NCBI GenBank assembly: GCA_036756425.1 | Contig: DAIOLC010000018.1 | Location: forward strand, 1-36,098 | Direction of reading: 5' to 3' | Source of the DNA: UBA6115 sp012514225 | GTDB taxonomy: Bacteria > Bacillota > Clostridia > Christensenellales > Aristaeellaceae | Length of the DNA: 36,098 nucleotides | Part shown: positions 8,178 to 16,782 of the stretch, in pieces | Layout: every line of letters begins with the position of its first letter | How positions within the stretch are numbered: position 1 is the first letter of the stretch | Notes under the pieces: generated by a model | Told to the model about the DNA's origin: nothing | Databases searched by the model: none | Seen by the model: only the letters and a program-made list of their open reading frames with translations | Made by a program: the position numbers and the translations under genes

Positions 8178-9124
8178 TGCGCGTCGTTTTCATGGGCACG
8201 CCGGAATACGGGCTCGCGTCCCTGCGGGCGCTGCTGGAGGCGGGGCACGAGGTCGCCGGCGTCCTGACCCAGCCGGACAAGCCCAAAGGCCGGGGCGGAA
8301 GGATGGCGCAGCCGCCGGTCAAGGCGTTCGCGCTGGAGCGCGGCATCCCGGTGTTCCAGCCCGCCAGCGCAAGACGGGAAGGCGCGGGCATCCTTCAGCG
8401 GCTCAAGCCGGAGGTTTGCGTTACGGCGGCCTACGGGCAGATTCTCCCGGAGGAAATGCTGGCCGTCCCGCCCTTGGGAACGGTCAACGTGCACGCCTCC
8501 CTGCTGCCCGGATACCGGGGCCCCGCGCCTGTCAACTGGGCGATCATCCGGGGGGAGACGGTAACCGGCGTCACCACCATGCTCACCGACCGCGGCGTGG
8601 ACACGGGGGACATCCTCCTTCAGGAAAAAACGGGAATCGGCCCGGAGGAAACCGCGGGGGAGCTGACGGGCCGCCTGGCCCTTCTGGGCGCGTCCCTGCT
8701 GGTGCGCACGCTGTCCTGCCTGCCGGGGGGCGGCTGCCCCAGGCGGCCGCAGAATGAGGAAGAGATGTCGTATTTCCCGATGCTGCGCAGGGAGACAGGC
8801 CGGGTGGACTGGCGGCAGGGCGCCGGGCAAATCGCCGACCTGGCGCGGGGGCTCAATCCCTGGCCGGGGGCCTATTCGGCGTCGCCCTGGGGAACGCTGA
8901 AAATCCTGTCCGCGCAGGCGCTGCCGGACGGCTCCCGCGCCGCGCCCGGGGACGTCCTCGCCGCCGACCAACGGGATGGGCTCGTCGTCAGGGCGGGGGA
9001 CGGGGCGGTCAGGCTGCGGTTGCTGCAGGCGCCGGGCGGCCGCGCGATGCCGGACACGGATTTCCTGCGGGGGCACCCCGCGCCGGTAGGCGCGCGGATG
9101 GGGACGGAAGGGGAGGACGCATGA
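8177..9124 (+). CDS. fmt: Methionyl-tRNA formyltransferase
   Basis: Formylates initiator Met-tRNA using 10-formyl-tetrahydrofolate; 315 aa. The N-terminal Rossmann-like domain begins MRVVFMGTPEYG. The catalytic region shows VNVHASLLPGYRGPAPVNWA and DRGVDTGDILL. The smaller C-terminal OB-fold domain begins near residue 205 (RETGRVDWRQGAGQIADLARGLNPWPGAY). It is coupled to def upstream by a 1-base overlap and to rsmB downstream by a 4-base overlap. The zinc metallopeptidase and DUF116 genes that often separate fmt from rsmB in Clostridia are absent. Confidence 0.95.
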   Translation: MRVVFMGTPEYGLASLRALLEAGHEVAGVLTQPDKPKGRGGRMAQPPVKAFALERGIPVFQPASARREGAGILQRLKPEVCVTAAYGQILPEEMLAVPPLGTVNVHASLLPGYRGPAPVNWAIIRGETVTGVTTMLTDRGVDTGDILLQEKTGIGPEETAGELTGRLALLGASLLVRTLSCLPGGGCPRRPQNEEEMSYFPMLRRETGRVDWRQGAGQIADLARGLNPWPGAYSASPWGTLKILSAQALPDGSRAAPGDVLAADQRDGLVVRAGDGAVRLRLLQAPGGRAMPDTDFLRGHPAPVGARMGTEGEDA

Positions 9125-10992
9125 GCGAATCGGGCAAGCGGGACCGGCAAAAGCCCCGCGGGGAGGCAAGGCCGGGCGGTGGCAAGCCCCGGTGGGGGAA
9201 ACCCGTAGCCGGAGGCCAGGGCGCCCGCGGCAAGTACGCGCGCCCTTCCTTTGGCAGGCCTGCCGGCAAGCCGTCCGGCAGCCCCGGGAAGCCGCCCGTC
9301 CGGGGGCCGTACGGCCGCCCCGCGCCGAAAGGTGAGGGAAACACGGACGCGCCCGGCGCGGTCCGGGACAAACCCGCGTTCAAGCGCGCGGATGCGCTCC
9401 CCGGGCAAGGACGCGCGCCGTCCGCCCGGCCGTCCCGCCCCTACGCTCCCCGGGGCGTAAAGCCCGGAACGAGGCCTGCGAAAGATGGTCGCGCCTTTCC
9501 TTCCAGCCCAGTGCCGGACGGGGCGAAAAGGCCGTTTAACCGTCCTTCCAGGCCCGGGGAGTCCCGCGGCTTGAATCCCGCCGCGCGGCCAGGGGCCGGG
9601 TTTCAACGGAGGCCGGCCGTCCGCCCCGCTCCCCGGCCCGCGGCGCCGCCGCCGCCCAGCCTGAGCGCGGACGCGCGCCGCGTCGCCCTGCTCGTCTTGA
9701 ACCGGGTCCTGACGGACGAAGCCTACGCGTCCCTGACGCTGGACGAGATGTTCCGCAAGATGCGCCTGACCCAGAAGGACAAGCGCCTGGCCGCCGCCAT
9801 CGTGTACCGGACGCTCGAAAACCTGTACCGCATCGATTTCGCGCTGGACCAGTTCCTGAAGGACCGTTCCGCGCTGGACCCGCGCGTCCTCAACGTCCTG
9901 CGGCTGAGCGCCTGCCAGATCCTGCTGATGGATAAAATCCCGGACTTCGCCGCGGTCAACGAGGCGGTGGACTTGACCCGCTCCCTGGGGCGGGAGGAGC
10001 TGACGGGACTGGTCAACGGCGTGCTGCGCGCACTCATCCGGGGCCGGGAAACCCTGCCCTGGCCCCGGCCCGGTGACGACAACTACCACAGCGTCACCCA
10101 CTCCCTGCCCCGGTGGCTGGCGGAGGAAATCCTGGAGGGGTATCCGCCGGAGGTGGCGGAGGCCATCCTGTCCTATCGCAACCCGGAACATGCCGTGACC
10201 CTGCGCCGCAACGAGACCCTGGTTACCCAGGCGGAGTTTGACAGCCTGCTGAAAAAGAAGGTCTGGCAAGTGAAGGACGGGCTTTTGCCAGGGGTCGCGC
10301 GCGTGACGGGGACGTCGGACATCGGGCTGGACGCCGATTTCCTCGCCGGGCGCTTCTCCATCCAGGGGGAGGGCAGCATGCTGGCCGTGCTGGCCTTATC
10401 CCCCAAGGCAGGCGCCCAGGTGCTGGATTGCTGCGCCGCGCCGGGCGGGAAGGCCTGTTATCTGGGCGAGCGGATGCAAAACACCGGCCGCGTCCACGCC
10501 TGGGACGTGCACGAGCACCGGGTGGAGCTCATCCAGGCGCAGGCCCAGCGGCTGCGGCTGTACAACATCCGGCCGGCCGTACGGGATTCCGCCGTCTACC
10601 TGGAGCGCTTCGAGCAGACCATGGACGCCGTGCTGCTGGACGCGCCCTGCTCGGGCACCGGTGTGATGGACAACAAGCCCGACGTCAAGTACCGCTTGAC
10701 CCCGGAGGGTCTGGAAAGCCTGCTCGCGCTGCAGGAAAGCCTGCTGGATACGGTCTGCCGGTACGTCAAGCCCGGCGGCGTTCTGCTGTATGCCACCTGC
10801 AGCCTGCTGCCGCGGGAGAACGCGGTTCAGGTGGAGCGGTTCCTGAACCGTCACCCGGAGTTTCACCTGGACGCCCTGCCCCCCGCCGTGCCGGAGGCCT
10901 TCATCGGGGAAACCGGCTCTTTCGGGCTGCAGCTGCTTCCCCACCGGGACGGCACGGAGGGTTTCTTCATCGCCAGGATGCGCCGCGTATGA
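9121..10992 (+). CDS. rsmB: 16S rRNA (cytosine-967-C5) methyltransferase with a long disordered N-terminal tail
   Basis: SAM-dependent m5C methyltransferase of 16S rRNA; 623 aa against about 430-450 for typical RsmB. Residues 1 to about 179 are low-complexity and rich in Arg, Lys, Pro and Gly (RPSFGRPAGKPSGSPGKPP and many similar steps), predicted disordered and strongly basic. From residue 180 comes the NusB-like RNA-binding domain (SADARRVALLVLNRVL), then the methyltransferase fold with the SAM motif DCCAAPGGK (436-444), DAPCSGTG with Cys510, and the catalytic TCS with Cys560. The start ATG overlaps the fmt stop (ATGA), and no better start lies closer to the NusB domain. The tail probably adds RNA affinity (inference). 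Confidence 0.94.
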   Translation: MSESGKRDRQKPRGEARPGGGKPRWGKPVAGGQGARGKYARPSFGRPAGKPSGSPGKPPVRGPYGRPAPKGEGNTDAPGAVRDKPAFKRADALPGQGRAPSARPSRPYAPRGVKPGTRPAKDGRAFPSSPVPDGAKRPFNRPSRPGESRGLNPAARPGAGFQRRPAVRPAPRPAAPPPPSLSADARRVALLVLNRVLTDEAYASLTLDEMFRKMRLTQKDKRLAAAIVYRTLENLYRIDFALDQFLKDRSALDPRVLNVLRLSACQILLMDKIPDFAAVNEAVDLTRSLGREELTGLVNGVLRALIRGRETLPWPRPGDDNYHSVTHSLPRWLAEEILEGYPPEVAEAILSYRNPEHAVTLRRNETLVTQAEFDSLLKKKVWQVKDGLLPGVARVTGTSDIGLDADFLAGRFSIQGEGSMLAVLALSPKAGAQVLDCCAAPGGKACYLGERMQNTGRVHAWDVHEHRVELIQAQAQRLRLYNIRPAVRDSAVYLERFEQTMDAVLLDAPCSGTGVMDNKPDVKYRLTPEGLESLLALQESLLDTVCRYVKPGGVLLYATCSLLPRENAVQVERFLNRHPEFHLDALPPAVPEAFIGETGSFGLQLLPHRDGTEGFFIARMRRV

Positions 10993-12059
10993 CGACGGAC
11001 CGACCGCAGCTGACCGGCCTGACCCCGGAGGAACTGGCTGTCTGGCTCAAAGACCTGGGCGAGCCCGCTTTCCGCGCGCGCCAGGTGATGGACTGGCTGG
11101 TCAAAGGCCGGGATTTCGGGGAGATGCGAAACCTGCCCGCGGCCCTGCGGGAACGGCTGCCCTCCCTCGCCGTCGCGCAGCCCGCCGCCATCCTGGAGCG
11201 CCATCCGTCCCGGGACGACGGCACGGTCAAGCTGTTGTTCAGCCTGCAGGACGGCCAGTGCGTGGAAGGCGTGCTGATGCGCTACGCGCACGGGGTCACC
11301 CTGTGCCTGTCCACCCAGGTCGGCTGCGCGATGGGCTGCGCCTTCTGCGCCAGCACCCTTGGGGGCAGGGTCAGGAACCTGACACGCGGGGAGATGTGCG
11401 GTATGGCGTATCTGGCCAACCGCATGCTGGAACCGGAGCGGCTCGGCAACGTCGTGCTGATGGGCAGCGGCGAGCCCCTGGACAACTACGAGGAAGTCAC
11501 GGGTTTCCTCCGCCTGGTTTCGATGCCGGAGGGGTTCAACCTGGGGCTCAGGCATATCTCCCTGTCCACCTGCGGCCTGACCGGGCCCATGAGGCGCCTC
11601 GCGGACGAGGGGCTGCCGGTCACCCTGTCGGTTTCCCTGCACGCGCCCAACGACCGGATCCGCGCGCAAATCATGCCGGTCGCGCGCGCCTTCCCGATGG
11701 AAGACCTGCTGGACGCCTGCCGATACTATATCCAACAGACCGGGCGCCGCGTCGTGTTCGAGTATGCCCTCATCCACGGGGTCAACGCGCTGCCGGCGCA
11801 CGCCAGGGAGCTGGCGTCCCGCGTCCGGGGCATGCAGTGCCACGTCAACCTGATTCCCTTGAACGACGTCCCCGAAAGGGACCTGCGCGCGGCGGAGCGG
11901 GACGAGGTCAGGAGATTCAGGGAGGAGCTGGAGCGCCTGAACGTGTCGGTCACCGTCCGCCGCCAGCTGGGCGACGATGTCGCGGGCGCCTGCGGGCAAT
12001 TGCGCGCGCGCAGGCTGAAAACGCCCACGGCGCCGGGGGGAGAGGGGGGAGCCGGATGA
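10989..12059 (+). CDS. rlmN: Dual-specificity 23S rRNA (A2503-C2) / tRNA (A37-C2) methyltransferase
   Basis: Radical-SAM enzyme that methylates C2 of adenosine; 356 aa from the ATG at 10989, which overlaps the rsmB stop. The open frame extends far upstream inside rsmB but that part is not coding. The CAMGCAFC motif supplies the three [4Fe-4S] cysteines (113, 117, 120). STCGLTG and the C-terminal GDDVAGACGQLRA each carry one of the two additional cysteines used in the RlmN methyl-transfer mechanism. The gene ends overlapping prpC by 4 bases, as in many Firmicutes. Confidence 0.96.
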   Translation: MTTDRPQLTGLTPEELAVWLKDLGEPAFRARQVMDWLVKGRDFGEMRNLPAALRERLPSLAVAQPAAILERHPSRDDGTVKLLFSLQDGQCVEGVLMRYAHGVTLCLSTQVGCAMGCAFCASTLGGRVRNLTRGEMCGMAYLANRMLEPERLGNVVLMGSGEPLDNYEEVTGFLRLVSMPEGFNLGLRHISLSTCGLTGPMRRLADEGLPVTLSVSLHAPNDRIRAQIMPVARAFPMEDLLDACRYYIQQTGRRVVFEYALIHGVNALPAHARELASRVRGMQCHVNLIPLNDVPERDLRAAERDEVRRFREELERLNVSVTVRRQLGDDVAGACGQLRARRLKTPTAPGGEGGAG

Positions 12060-12760
12060 TTTCGGCTGTCAGGACGCACTGCGGCAAGGTCCGCCCCAGC
12101 AACCAGGACGCCTTTCTGGAGCGGCCCGGCCTGTTTCCGCTCTATGCCGTTGCCGACGGCATGGGCGGGCACAGGGGCGGCAACGTCGCCAGCGCGATGG
12201 CGGTGGAAAGCCTGCGCATGATTGACATATCGGCGCTTCCGGAGGAAGCGGCGCTGGCCGCCGCCGTCATGGACGCCAACGCGCGCATCTGGCAACGGCA
12301 GCTTCATGACCTGAGCCTATCGGGCATGGGGACCACCCTGACGGCCCTGTGGGAGGCGCCGGATTACCTGGTGCTGGCGCACGTGGGCGACAGCCGCGCC
12401 TACCGCCTGCGGGACGGGATGCTCACCCAGATGACCCTGGACCATTCCCTCGTCGGCGAGCTGCTGCGCTCCGGCGCCATCACCCCGGACATGGCGCGCA
12501 ACTACCCCTACCGCAACATCGTCACCCGCGCGGTGGGGACGGAGGCTTCGCTCACCTGTGACGTGCTGCGCGCCGACCGCCAGCCGGGGGACCGCTGGCT
12601 GCTGTGCTCGGACGGGCTGACGGAGTACGCGGGCAGCGACCAGATTCTAAGCGCGCTGGCGCTGCCTCTACAGGAGGCTGCGGACTCCCTCCTGGCCGTC
12701 GCGCTCAATGGCGGGGGCCGGGACAACATCACCCTGCTCGTGCTGGAGGTGCCGGCATGA
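12056..12760 (+). CDS. prpC: PP2C-family Ser/Thr protein phosphatase
   Basis: Metal-dependent phosphatase (PrpC/Stp type) that reverses PrkC phosphorylation; 234 aa. PP2C motifs in order: SNQDAF near the N-terminus, VADGMGGHRGG, SGMGTTLTAL, HVGDSRAYRLRDG, LLCSDGLTE and GGRDNITLLVLE, giving the Asp residues that hold two Mn/Mg ions. The start ATG at 12056 lies in GCCGGATGA, overlapping the rlmN stop. It is followed with a 4-base overlap by its partner kinase. Shorter than some homologues, but all core motifs are there. Confidence 0.96.
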   Translation: MISAVRTHCGKVRPSNQDAFLERPGLFPLYAVADGMGGHRGGNVASAMAVESLRMIDISALPEEAALAAAVMDANARIWQRQLHDLSLSGMGTTLTALWEAPDYLVLAHVGDSRAYRLRDGMLTQMTLDHSLVGELLRSGAITPDMARNYPYRNIVTRAVGTEASLTCDVLRADRQPGDRWLLCSDGLTEYAGSDQILSALALPLQEAADSLLAVALNGGGRDNITLLVLEVPA

Positions 12761-14403
12761 TCGGGACGGTGCTCATGGAGCGCTATAGGCTGGAAGACCA
12801 GATTGGCGAAGGCGGCATGGCCTCCGTCTACCGGGCCCTGGACCTGCGGACCGGCCACCGGGTCGCCGTCAAGTTCCTCAAGCAGGAGCTGCAGGCCAAT
12901 CCCGAGTTCCTCGACCGCTTCCGCCGGGAAGCCACCGCGGCCAGCCGCATGTCCCACCACAACATCGTCAACCTCCTGGACATCGGGGACAGCCCGAACG
13001 CGCCCTACCTGGTGTTCGAGTTCGTGGATGGGAAAACCCTGAAGGAAATCATTGCCGAGCACGGAAAACTGCCGCAGGGCACCGCGGTGCAGATCGCGGT
13101 GCGCATCCTGTCCGCCCTCCGCCACGCGCACGAGGCGGGCGTCATCCACCGGGACATCAAGCCGCAGAACATCCTGGTGGACCGGCAGGGGTACATCAAG
13201 GTGTCCGACTTCGGCATCGCGCGCATGGTCGGCGCCAACACGCTTTCGGACGCCGAGGGGAAACAGAGCGTCATGGGCTCGGTGCACTATTTTTCTCCGG
13301 AGCAGGCGCGCGGGGAGACCACAACCTTCGCTTCGGACCTCTATTCCGTCGGCGTGGTGCTCTACGAGATGCTGACCGGCAAGGTACCCTTCGAGGGCGA
13401 GACGCCGGTCTCCGTCGCCATGCAGCACATCCAGGCCGCCCCGCATCCCGTGCGGGAGCTGGCGCCCGACGTGTCTGCGCCGGTGGAGGCCGTGGTCACC
13501 AAGTCCATGGCGAAGGACCCGAAGGACCGCTACGCCTCCGCCCTCTTAATGGCGCAGGCGCTGCACGCGGCGCTGCTGCCGGAGAAGGAGGGGGAGCCTG
13601 CGGAGGGCGCCCTCCTGGCCTCCGGAAGGACAGGGATCCGCAAACCCAAACGCAAAGCCGGCCTGCGCGCCCGCCTGCTGACGGCGGCCCTGGGCGTTGT
13701 CCTGCTGGCCGGGCTGGTGCTGGGCGCCTTCTTCATCTTCCGGGATATCGTCAACAGCACCCGGGTGCCGCTGCTGACCGGCTACCCGCTGGAGCGCGCG
13801 CTGCGCGAAGCTGAGCGCGAAGGCCTGCAGCCGCGGGTCGTGCGCACCAGCAGCGACGAGCCCGTGGATACCGTCGTTACGCAGAACTACGACGTGGGCG
13901 AACCCATCCGCCGCGGGGACGTCATCCTGCTCACGGTGTCCTCCGGCCCTGCCCGCAAACCGGTGCCTGAGGTGACCGGGATGACTGTGCTGGTGGCGAA
14001 CGCTGTGCTGGAACGCATCGCGCTGGAGGCGATGGTCACGGAGGAAATCATCAACCCCGCCCCGCGGGGTACGGTGCTGTCGCAGAATCCGGAGCCAGAT
14101 GTTATGATGGATGCCGGTGACATCGTGCAGCTGGTGATTTCCGCCGGGCAGTCCGCGGTTCCGGAGCTGGGGGGAATCATCTGGACGGAAGCGGCGGACA
14201 TCCTGGAGCGCGCCAAGCTGCGCCTGGGCAAGGTCACCGAGGTGCAGGTGGACGAGCCAGGCCAGCAGGGCCGCGTGGCGTCCCAGCTGCCGGTCGCGGG
14301 GGAGCAGGTTGCGGAGGGCACGGCGGTGGACCTGGTCGTCTACGTGCCCCTGGTGACCGAGCCGCCCCCCAGCCCTGGCGTTTCCCCGGGCGCCCGCAGA
14401 TGA
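12757..14403 (+). CDS. prkC: Membrane Ser/Thr kinase with three PASTA domains
   Basis: Hanks-type kinase that senses muropeptides or lipid II through extracellular PASTA domains; 548 aa. The cytoplasmic kinase domain shows the Gly loop GEGGMASVY, Lys39 (VAVK), catalytic HRDIKPQN (131-138), DFG-Asp151 and the activation-loop end MGSVHYFSPEQARG. A basic juxtamembrane stretch (RKPKRKAGLRAR) leads into one membrane segment at about 306-328. Three PASTA units follow, beginning RVPLLTGYPLERAL, KPVPEVTGMTVLVA and SAVPELGGIIWTEA, then a short Pro-rich end. It is coupled to prpC by ATGA overlap and in turn overlaps rsgA. Confidence 0.95.
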   Translation: MIGTVLMERYRLEDQIGEGGMASVYRALDLRTGHRVAVKFLKQELQANPEFLDRFRREATAASRMSHHNIVNLLDIGDSPNAPYLVFEFVDGKTLKEIIAEHGKLPQGTAVQIAVRILSALRHAHEAGVIHRDIKPQNILVDRQGYIKVSDFGIARMVGANTLSDAEGKQSVMGSVHYFSPEQARGETTTFASDLYSVGVVLYEMLTGKVPFEGETPVSVAMQHIQAAPHPVRELAPDVSAPVEAVVTKSMAKDPKDRYASALLMAQALHAALLPEKEGEPAEGALLASGRTGIRKPKRKAGLRARLLTAALGVVLLAGLVLGAFFIFRDIVNSTRVPLLTGYPLERALREAEREGLQPRVVRTSSDEPVDTVVTQNYDVGEPIRRGDVILLTVSSGPARKPVPEVTGMTVLVANAVLERIALEAMVTEEIINPAPRGTVLSQNPEPDVMMDAGDIVQLVISAGQSAVPELGGIIWTEAADILERAKLRLGKVTEVQVDEPGQQGRVASQLPVAGEQVAEGTAVDLVVYVPLVTEPPPSPGVSPGARR

Positions 14404-15278
14404 GGGAAGGCACCATTGTCGAAGGGCGCGGCGGCTTGTATACCGTCCGGGACGGGGCGGGGACGGATTACGTCCTGCGCGCCAAAAAGAAATTCCGCCG
14501 CCAGAACTTGACGCCCCTGGTCGGCGACCGGGTGTGCTTCCTGCCCGGCAGCCTGGAAGAGCACGGGTGGCTGGAGGAAATCCTGCCCAGGACGTTCCAG
14601 GGTTTGCGGCCGCCGGTCGCCAATGTCAGCCTGCTGGTTGTCGTCCTGGCACCGGAGCCTGCGCCGGATTTGCTGTTGGCGGACAAGCTGCTGGTAACCG
14701 CCTTTGGCCAGGGAATCACCCCCCTGATCGCCGTCAACAAGCAGGAACTGGACGCCGGGCTCGCCCCCAGACTACGGGTTGCCTACGCGCCGGCCGGCGT
14801 CCCCGTGCTGGCGGTCAGCGCGGCCACGGGTGAAGGGCTGGATGCGCTCAGCCAGGCCTTGTCCGGTCACCTGTCCTGCTTTGCCGGCCAGTCTGGCGCG
14901 GGAAAGAGCACGCTGATTTCCAGGTTGACAGGCCGGGAGCTCGCGTCCGGTGCCATCAGCCCCAGAATCCGGCGCGGGCGCCAGACCACCCGCCACATCA
15001 CCCTGATTGAGGAACGGGGGCTGCGGGTGCTGGACACGCCGGGGTTCAGTTTGCTGGAAACGCCTGACGACCTGGAGCCGCAGCAGCTTGCGCGGCATTA
15101 CCCGGAGTTCGAGGCCTACCTGGGGCAGTGCCGCTTCGATCCCTGCCTGCATGACCGGGAGCCCGGCTGCGCGGTCGCGGAGGCTGTCAGCCGGGGGGCG
15201 CTTGACGCGGGCAGGGTGGAGCGTTACCGGGAACTGCTTGCCCAAACGAAAGAGAAATGGAGTACTCGCTATGATTGA
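14400..15278 (+). CDS. rsgA: Ribosome small-subunit-dependent GTPase A
   Basis: Circularly permuted GTPase that assists late 30S maturation; 292 aa. An N-terminal OB-fold (about 1-65) is followed by the permuted G motifs G4 (NKQE), G5-like SAATGEG, G1 (GQSGAGKST), then G3 (DTPGF). The C-terminal zinc motif reads CRFDPCLHDREPGC (Cys, Cys, His, Cys). The order prpC-prkC-rsgA-rpe is the standard Firmicutes arrangement. The start overlaps the prkC stop (ATGA) and the end overlaps rpe by 8 bases. Confidence 0.96.
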   Translation: MREGTIVEGRGGLYTVRDGAGTDYVLRAKKKFRRQNLTPLVGDRVCFLPGSLEEHGWLEEILPRTFQGLRPPVANVSLLVVVLAPEPAPDLLLADKLLVTAFGQGITPLIAVNKQELDAGLAPRLRVAYAPAGVPVLAVSAATGEGLDALSQALSGHLSCFAGQSGAGKSTLISRLTGRELASGAISPRIRRGRQTTRHITLIEERGLRVLDTPGFSLLETPDDLEPQQLARHYPEFEAYLGQCRFDPCLHDREPGCAVAEAVSRGALDAGRVERYRELLAQTKEKWSTRYD

Positions 15279-15909
15279 AATCGCCCCTTCGGTTCTTGCC
15301 GCGGATCCCCTGTTCGTATACAGGGATGTCAGCCGCATTGTGGACGCGGGAGCGGACTTGCTGCACCTGGACGTGATGGACGGGCACTTTGTGCCCAACC
15401 TGTCCTTCGGGCCTTCCTTTGTCAGCGCGCTGAAAAGCGGCTTCCCTGAAATGAGGCGGGACGTCCACCTGATGATCAGCAATCCGGAAAGGCACCTGGA
15501 CGCCTTCATCAAAGCCGGGTCCGACGAAATCACAATCCATCTGGAGATTGAAGGCGACCTTCCCGCGCTCCTCCGGCGCATCCGGGCGGCGGGTCTGCGC
15601 GCGGGCCTCTCCATCAAGCCCGGAACCCCGACCTCCGCCATCGTTCCCTACCTGCCCCAGTGCGACCTGGTGCTGCTGATGACGGTGGAGCCCGGCTTCG
15701 GCGGGCAGAAGCTTATCCAGGAGGCGCTTCCCAAGCTCGGTGAAATGCGCGCCGCGGGCTTTGCGGGCACCTTGAGCGTGGACGGCGGCGTCAACGGCGA
15801 AAACTGCGCCCTGGTCGCGCGTTCCGGCGCGACGCGCCTGGTGATGGGCACCGCCGCATTTACGGCGGCAGACCCCAAGGCCTTCCTGGCCAGGTGCCGG
15901 CAGTTTTGA
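15271..15909 (+). CDS. rpe: Ribulose-phosphate 3-epimerase
   Basis: Pentose-phosphate enzyme that interconverts ribulose-5-P and xylulose-5-P; TIM barrel of 212 aa. Family marks are IAPSVLAAD, LHLDVMDGHFVPNLSFGP with metal and catalytic residues, DVHLMI, MTVEPGFGGQ and SVDGGVN followed by GTAAF. The ATG at 15271 was chosen because it starts the conserved MIEIAPS; it has GGAG 9 bases upstream and overlaps rsgA by 8 bases. The frame is open further upstream inside rsgA, but that part is not coding. Confidence 0.96.
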   Translation: MIEIAPSVLAADPLFVYRDVSRIVDAGADLLHLDVMDGHFVPNLSFGPSFVSALKSGFPEMRRDVHLMISNPERHLDAFIKAGSDEITIHLEIEGDLPALLRRIRAAGLRAGLSIKPGTPTSAIVPYLPQCDLVLLMTVEPGFGGQKLIQEALPKLGEMRAAGFAGTLSVDGGVNGENCALVARSGATRLVMGTAAFTAADPKAFLARCRQF

Positions 15910-16730
15910 GCCGGACGCCGCCCGGGTTCGAATACCGGGTTTCCCTGGGCCAGAATTTCCTGTTTGACGAAGCGCTTCAAAATCGCCTGGTCGAAGCCGC
16001 CGGCGTGGGGCTTTCGGATACGGTGCTGGAAATCGGCGCGGGCCGCGGGGATTTGACCCTTGCCCTGGCAAAACGGTGCCGGCAGGTCGTCACCTTGGAA
16101 ATCGACCCCCGGCTCGAGCCGGTGCTGCTGGACCGCTTCAGCGGTGTTTCCAACGTCGTCCTGCACATGGCGGACGCGATGGAAGCGGACTTCTCCGCGC
16201 TGATGGCGAATTACGGGCCCTTTCATGTCGTGGCCAACCTGCCCTATAACCTGACCACCCCCTTGCTCAATCGTTTCTTCCGTGAATCCCTGCCCATCCT
16301 GGGCGTCAGCGTGATGATTCAGCGGGAGGCGGCAGGCCGCGTCCTGGCAGCGCCGGGCACACCGGAATACGGCCCCCTGGCCGTGCTGGCAGCGTACAGG
16401 GCGATGCCCCGGGAGGCGGTCCGTGTGCCCGCCCGCCTCTTCACCCCGCCGCCCAAGGTGGACGGCGCGTTCCTGGTGATGCCCTTTCATGAACGGCCGC
16501 CGGTCCGGGTCGAGGACGAGGCTTTATTCTTCAGGCTGCTGGGTGTTGCTTTCGCCATGCGCCGAAAAACATTGGCCAACAACCTGGCCGCCGGCTTTTC
16601 CATCCCCAGGGAACGGGCGCTGGCCATGATGCTGTCCGCCGGCCTCCCGGCCGACGTCCGGGGCGAACGGCTGCGCCTGGAGGACTTCGTGTCACTGTCA
16701 AATCTACTAAGCAAAGACTTAAAATTGTAA
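15894..16730 (+). CDS. rsmA: 16S rRNA dimethyladenosine transferase (RsmA/KsgA)
   Basis: Dimethylates A1518 and A1519 in helix 45 of 16S rRNA. SAM motif VLEIGAGRGDLT, the acidic LEIDPRL step, the catalytic NLPYN and the C-terminal helical domain are present; up to 278 aa. The start is uncertain: GTG at 15894 (MPAVLSRTPP) or TTG at 15906, both overlapping the end of rpe and neither with a strong ribosome-binding site. The gene closes the housekeeping operon. In Bacillus this position is held by thiN and then spoVM and rpmB, so the local order differs here. Confidence 0.94.
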   Translation: MPAVLSRTPPGFEYRVSLGQNFLFDEALQNRLVEAAGVGLSDTVLEIGAGRGDLTLALAKRCRQVVTLEIDPRLEPVLLDRFSGVSNVVLHMADAMEADFSALMANYGPFHVVANLPYNLTTPLLNRFFRESLPILGVSVMIQREAAGRVLAAPGTPEYGPLAVLAAYRAMPREAVRVPARLFTPPPKVDGAFLVMPFHERPPVRVEDEALFFRLLGVAFAMRRKTLANNLAAGFSIPRERALAMMLSAGLPADVRGERLRLEDFVSLSNLLSKDLKL

Positions 16731-16759
16731 TTAATTTGTAACAACTATTTACAATTAAG
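16718..16759. terminator. AT-rich inverted repeat after rsmA
   Basis: CTTAAAATTGTAA (16718-16730) pairs with TTACAATTAAG (16749-16759), apart from a 2-nt bulge, around an 18-nt loop. It overlaps the rsmA stop codon. There is no clean U-run and the stem is AT-rich, so it may be a weak terminator or a control site for the next gene. Confidence 0.35.
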
Positions 16760-16782
16760 AAATAATATGATATCCTGCGCGC

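Noticed and set aside
10863..11999. Minus-strand frame opposite rlmN
   Set aside because: No recognisable family; composition is that of an antisense shadow, and rlmN motifs on the plus strand are decisive.
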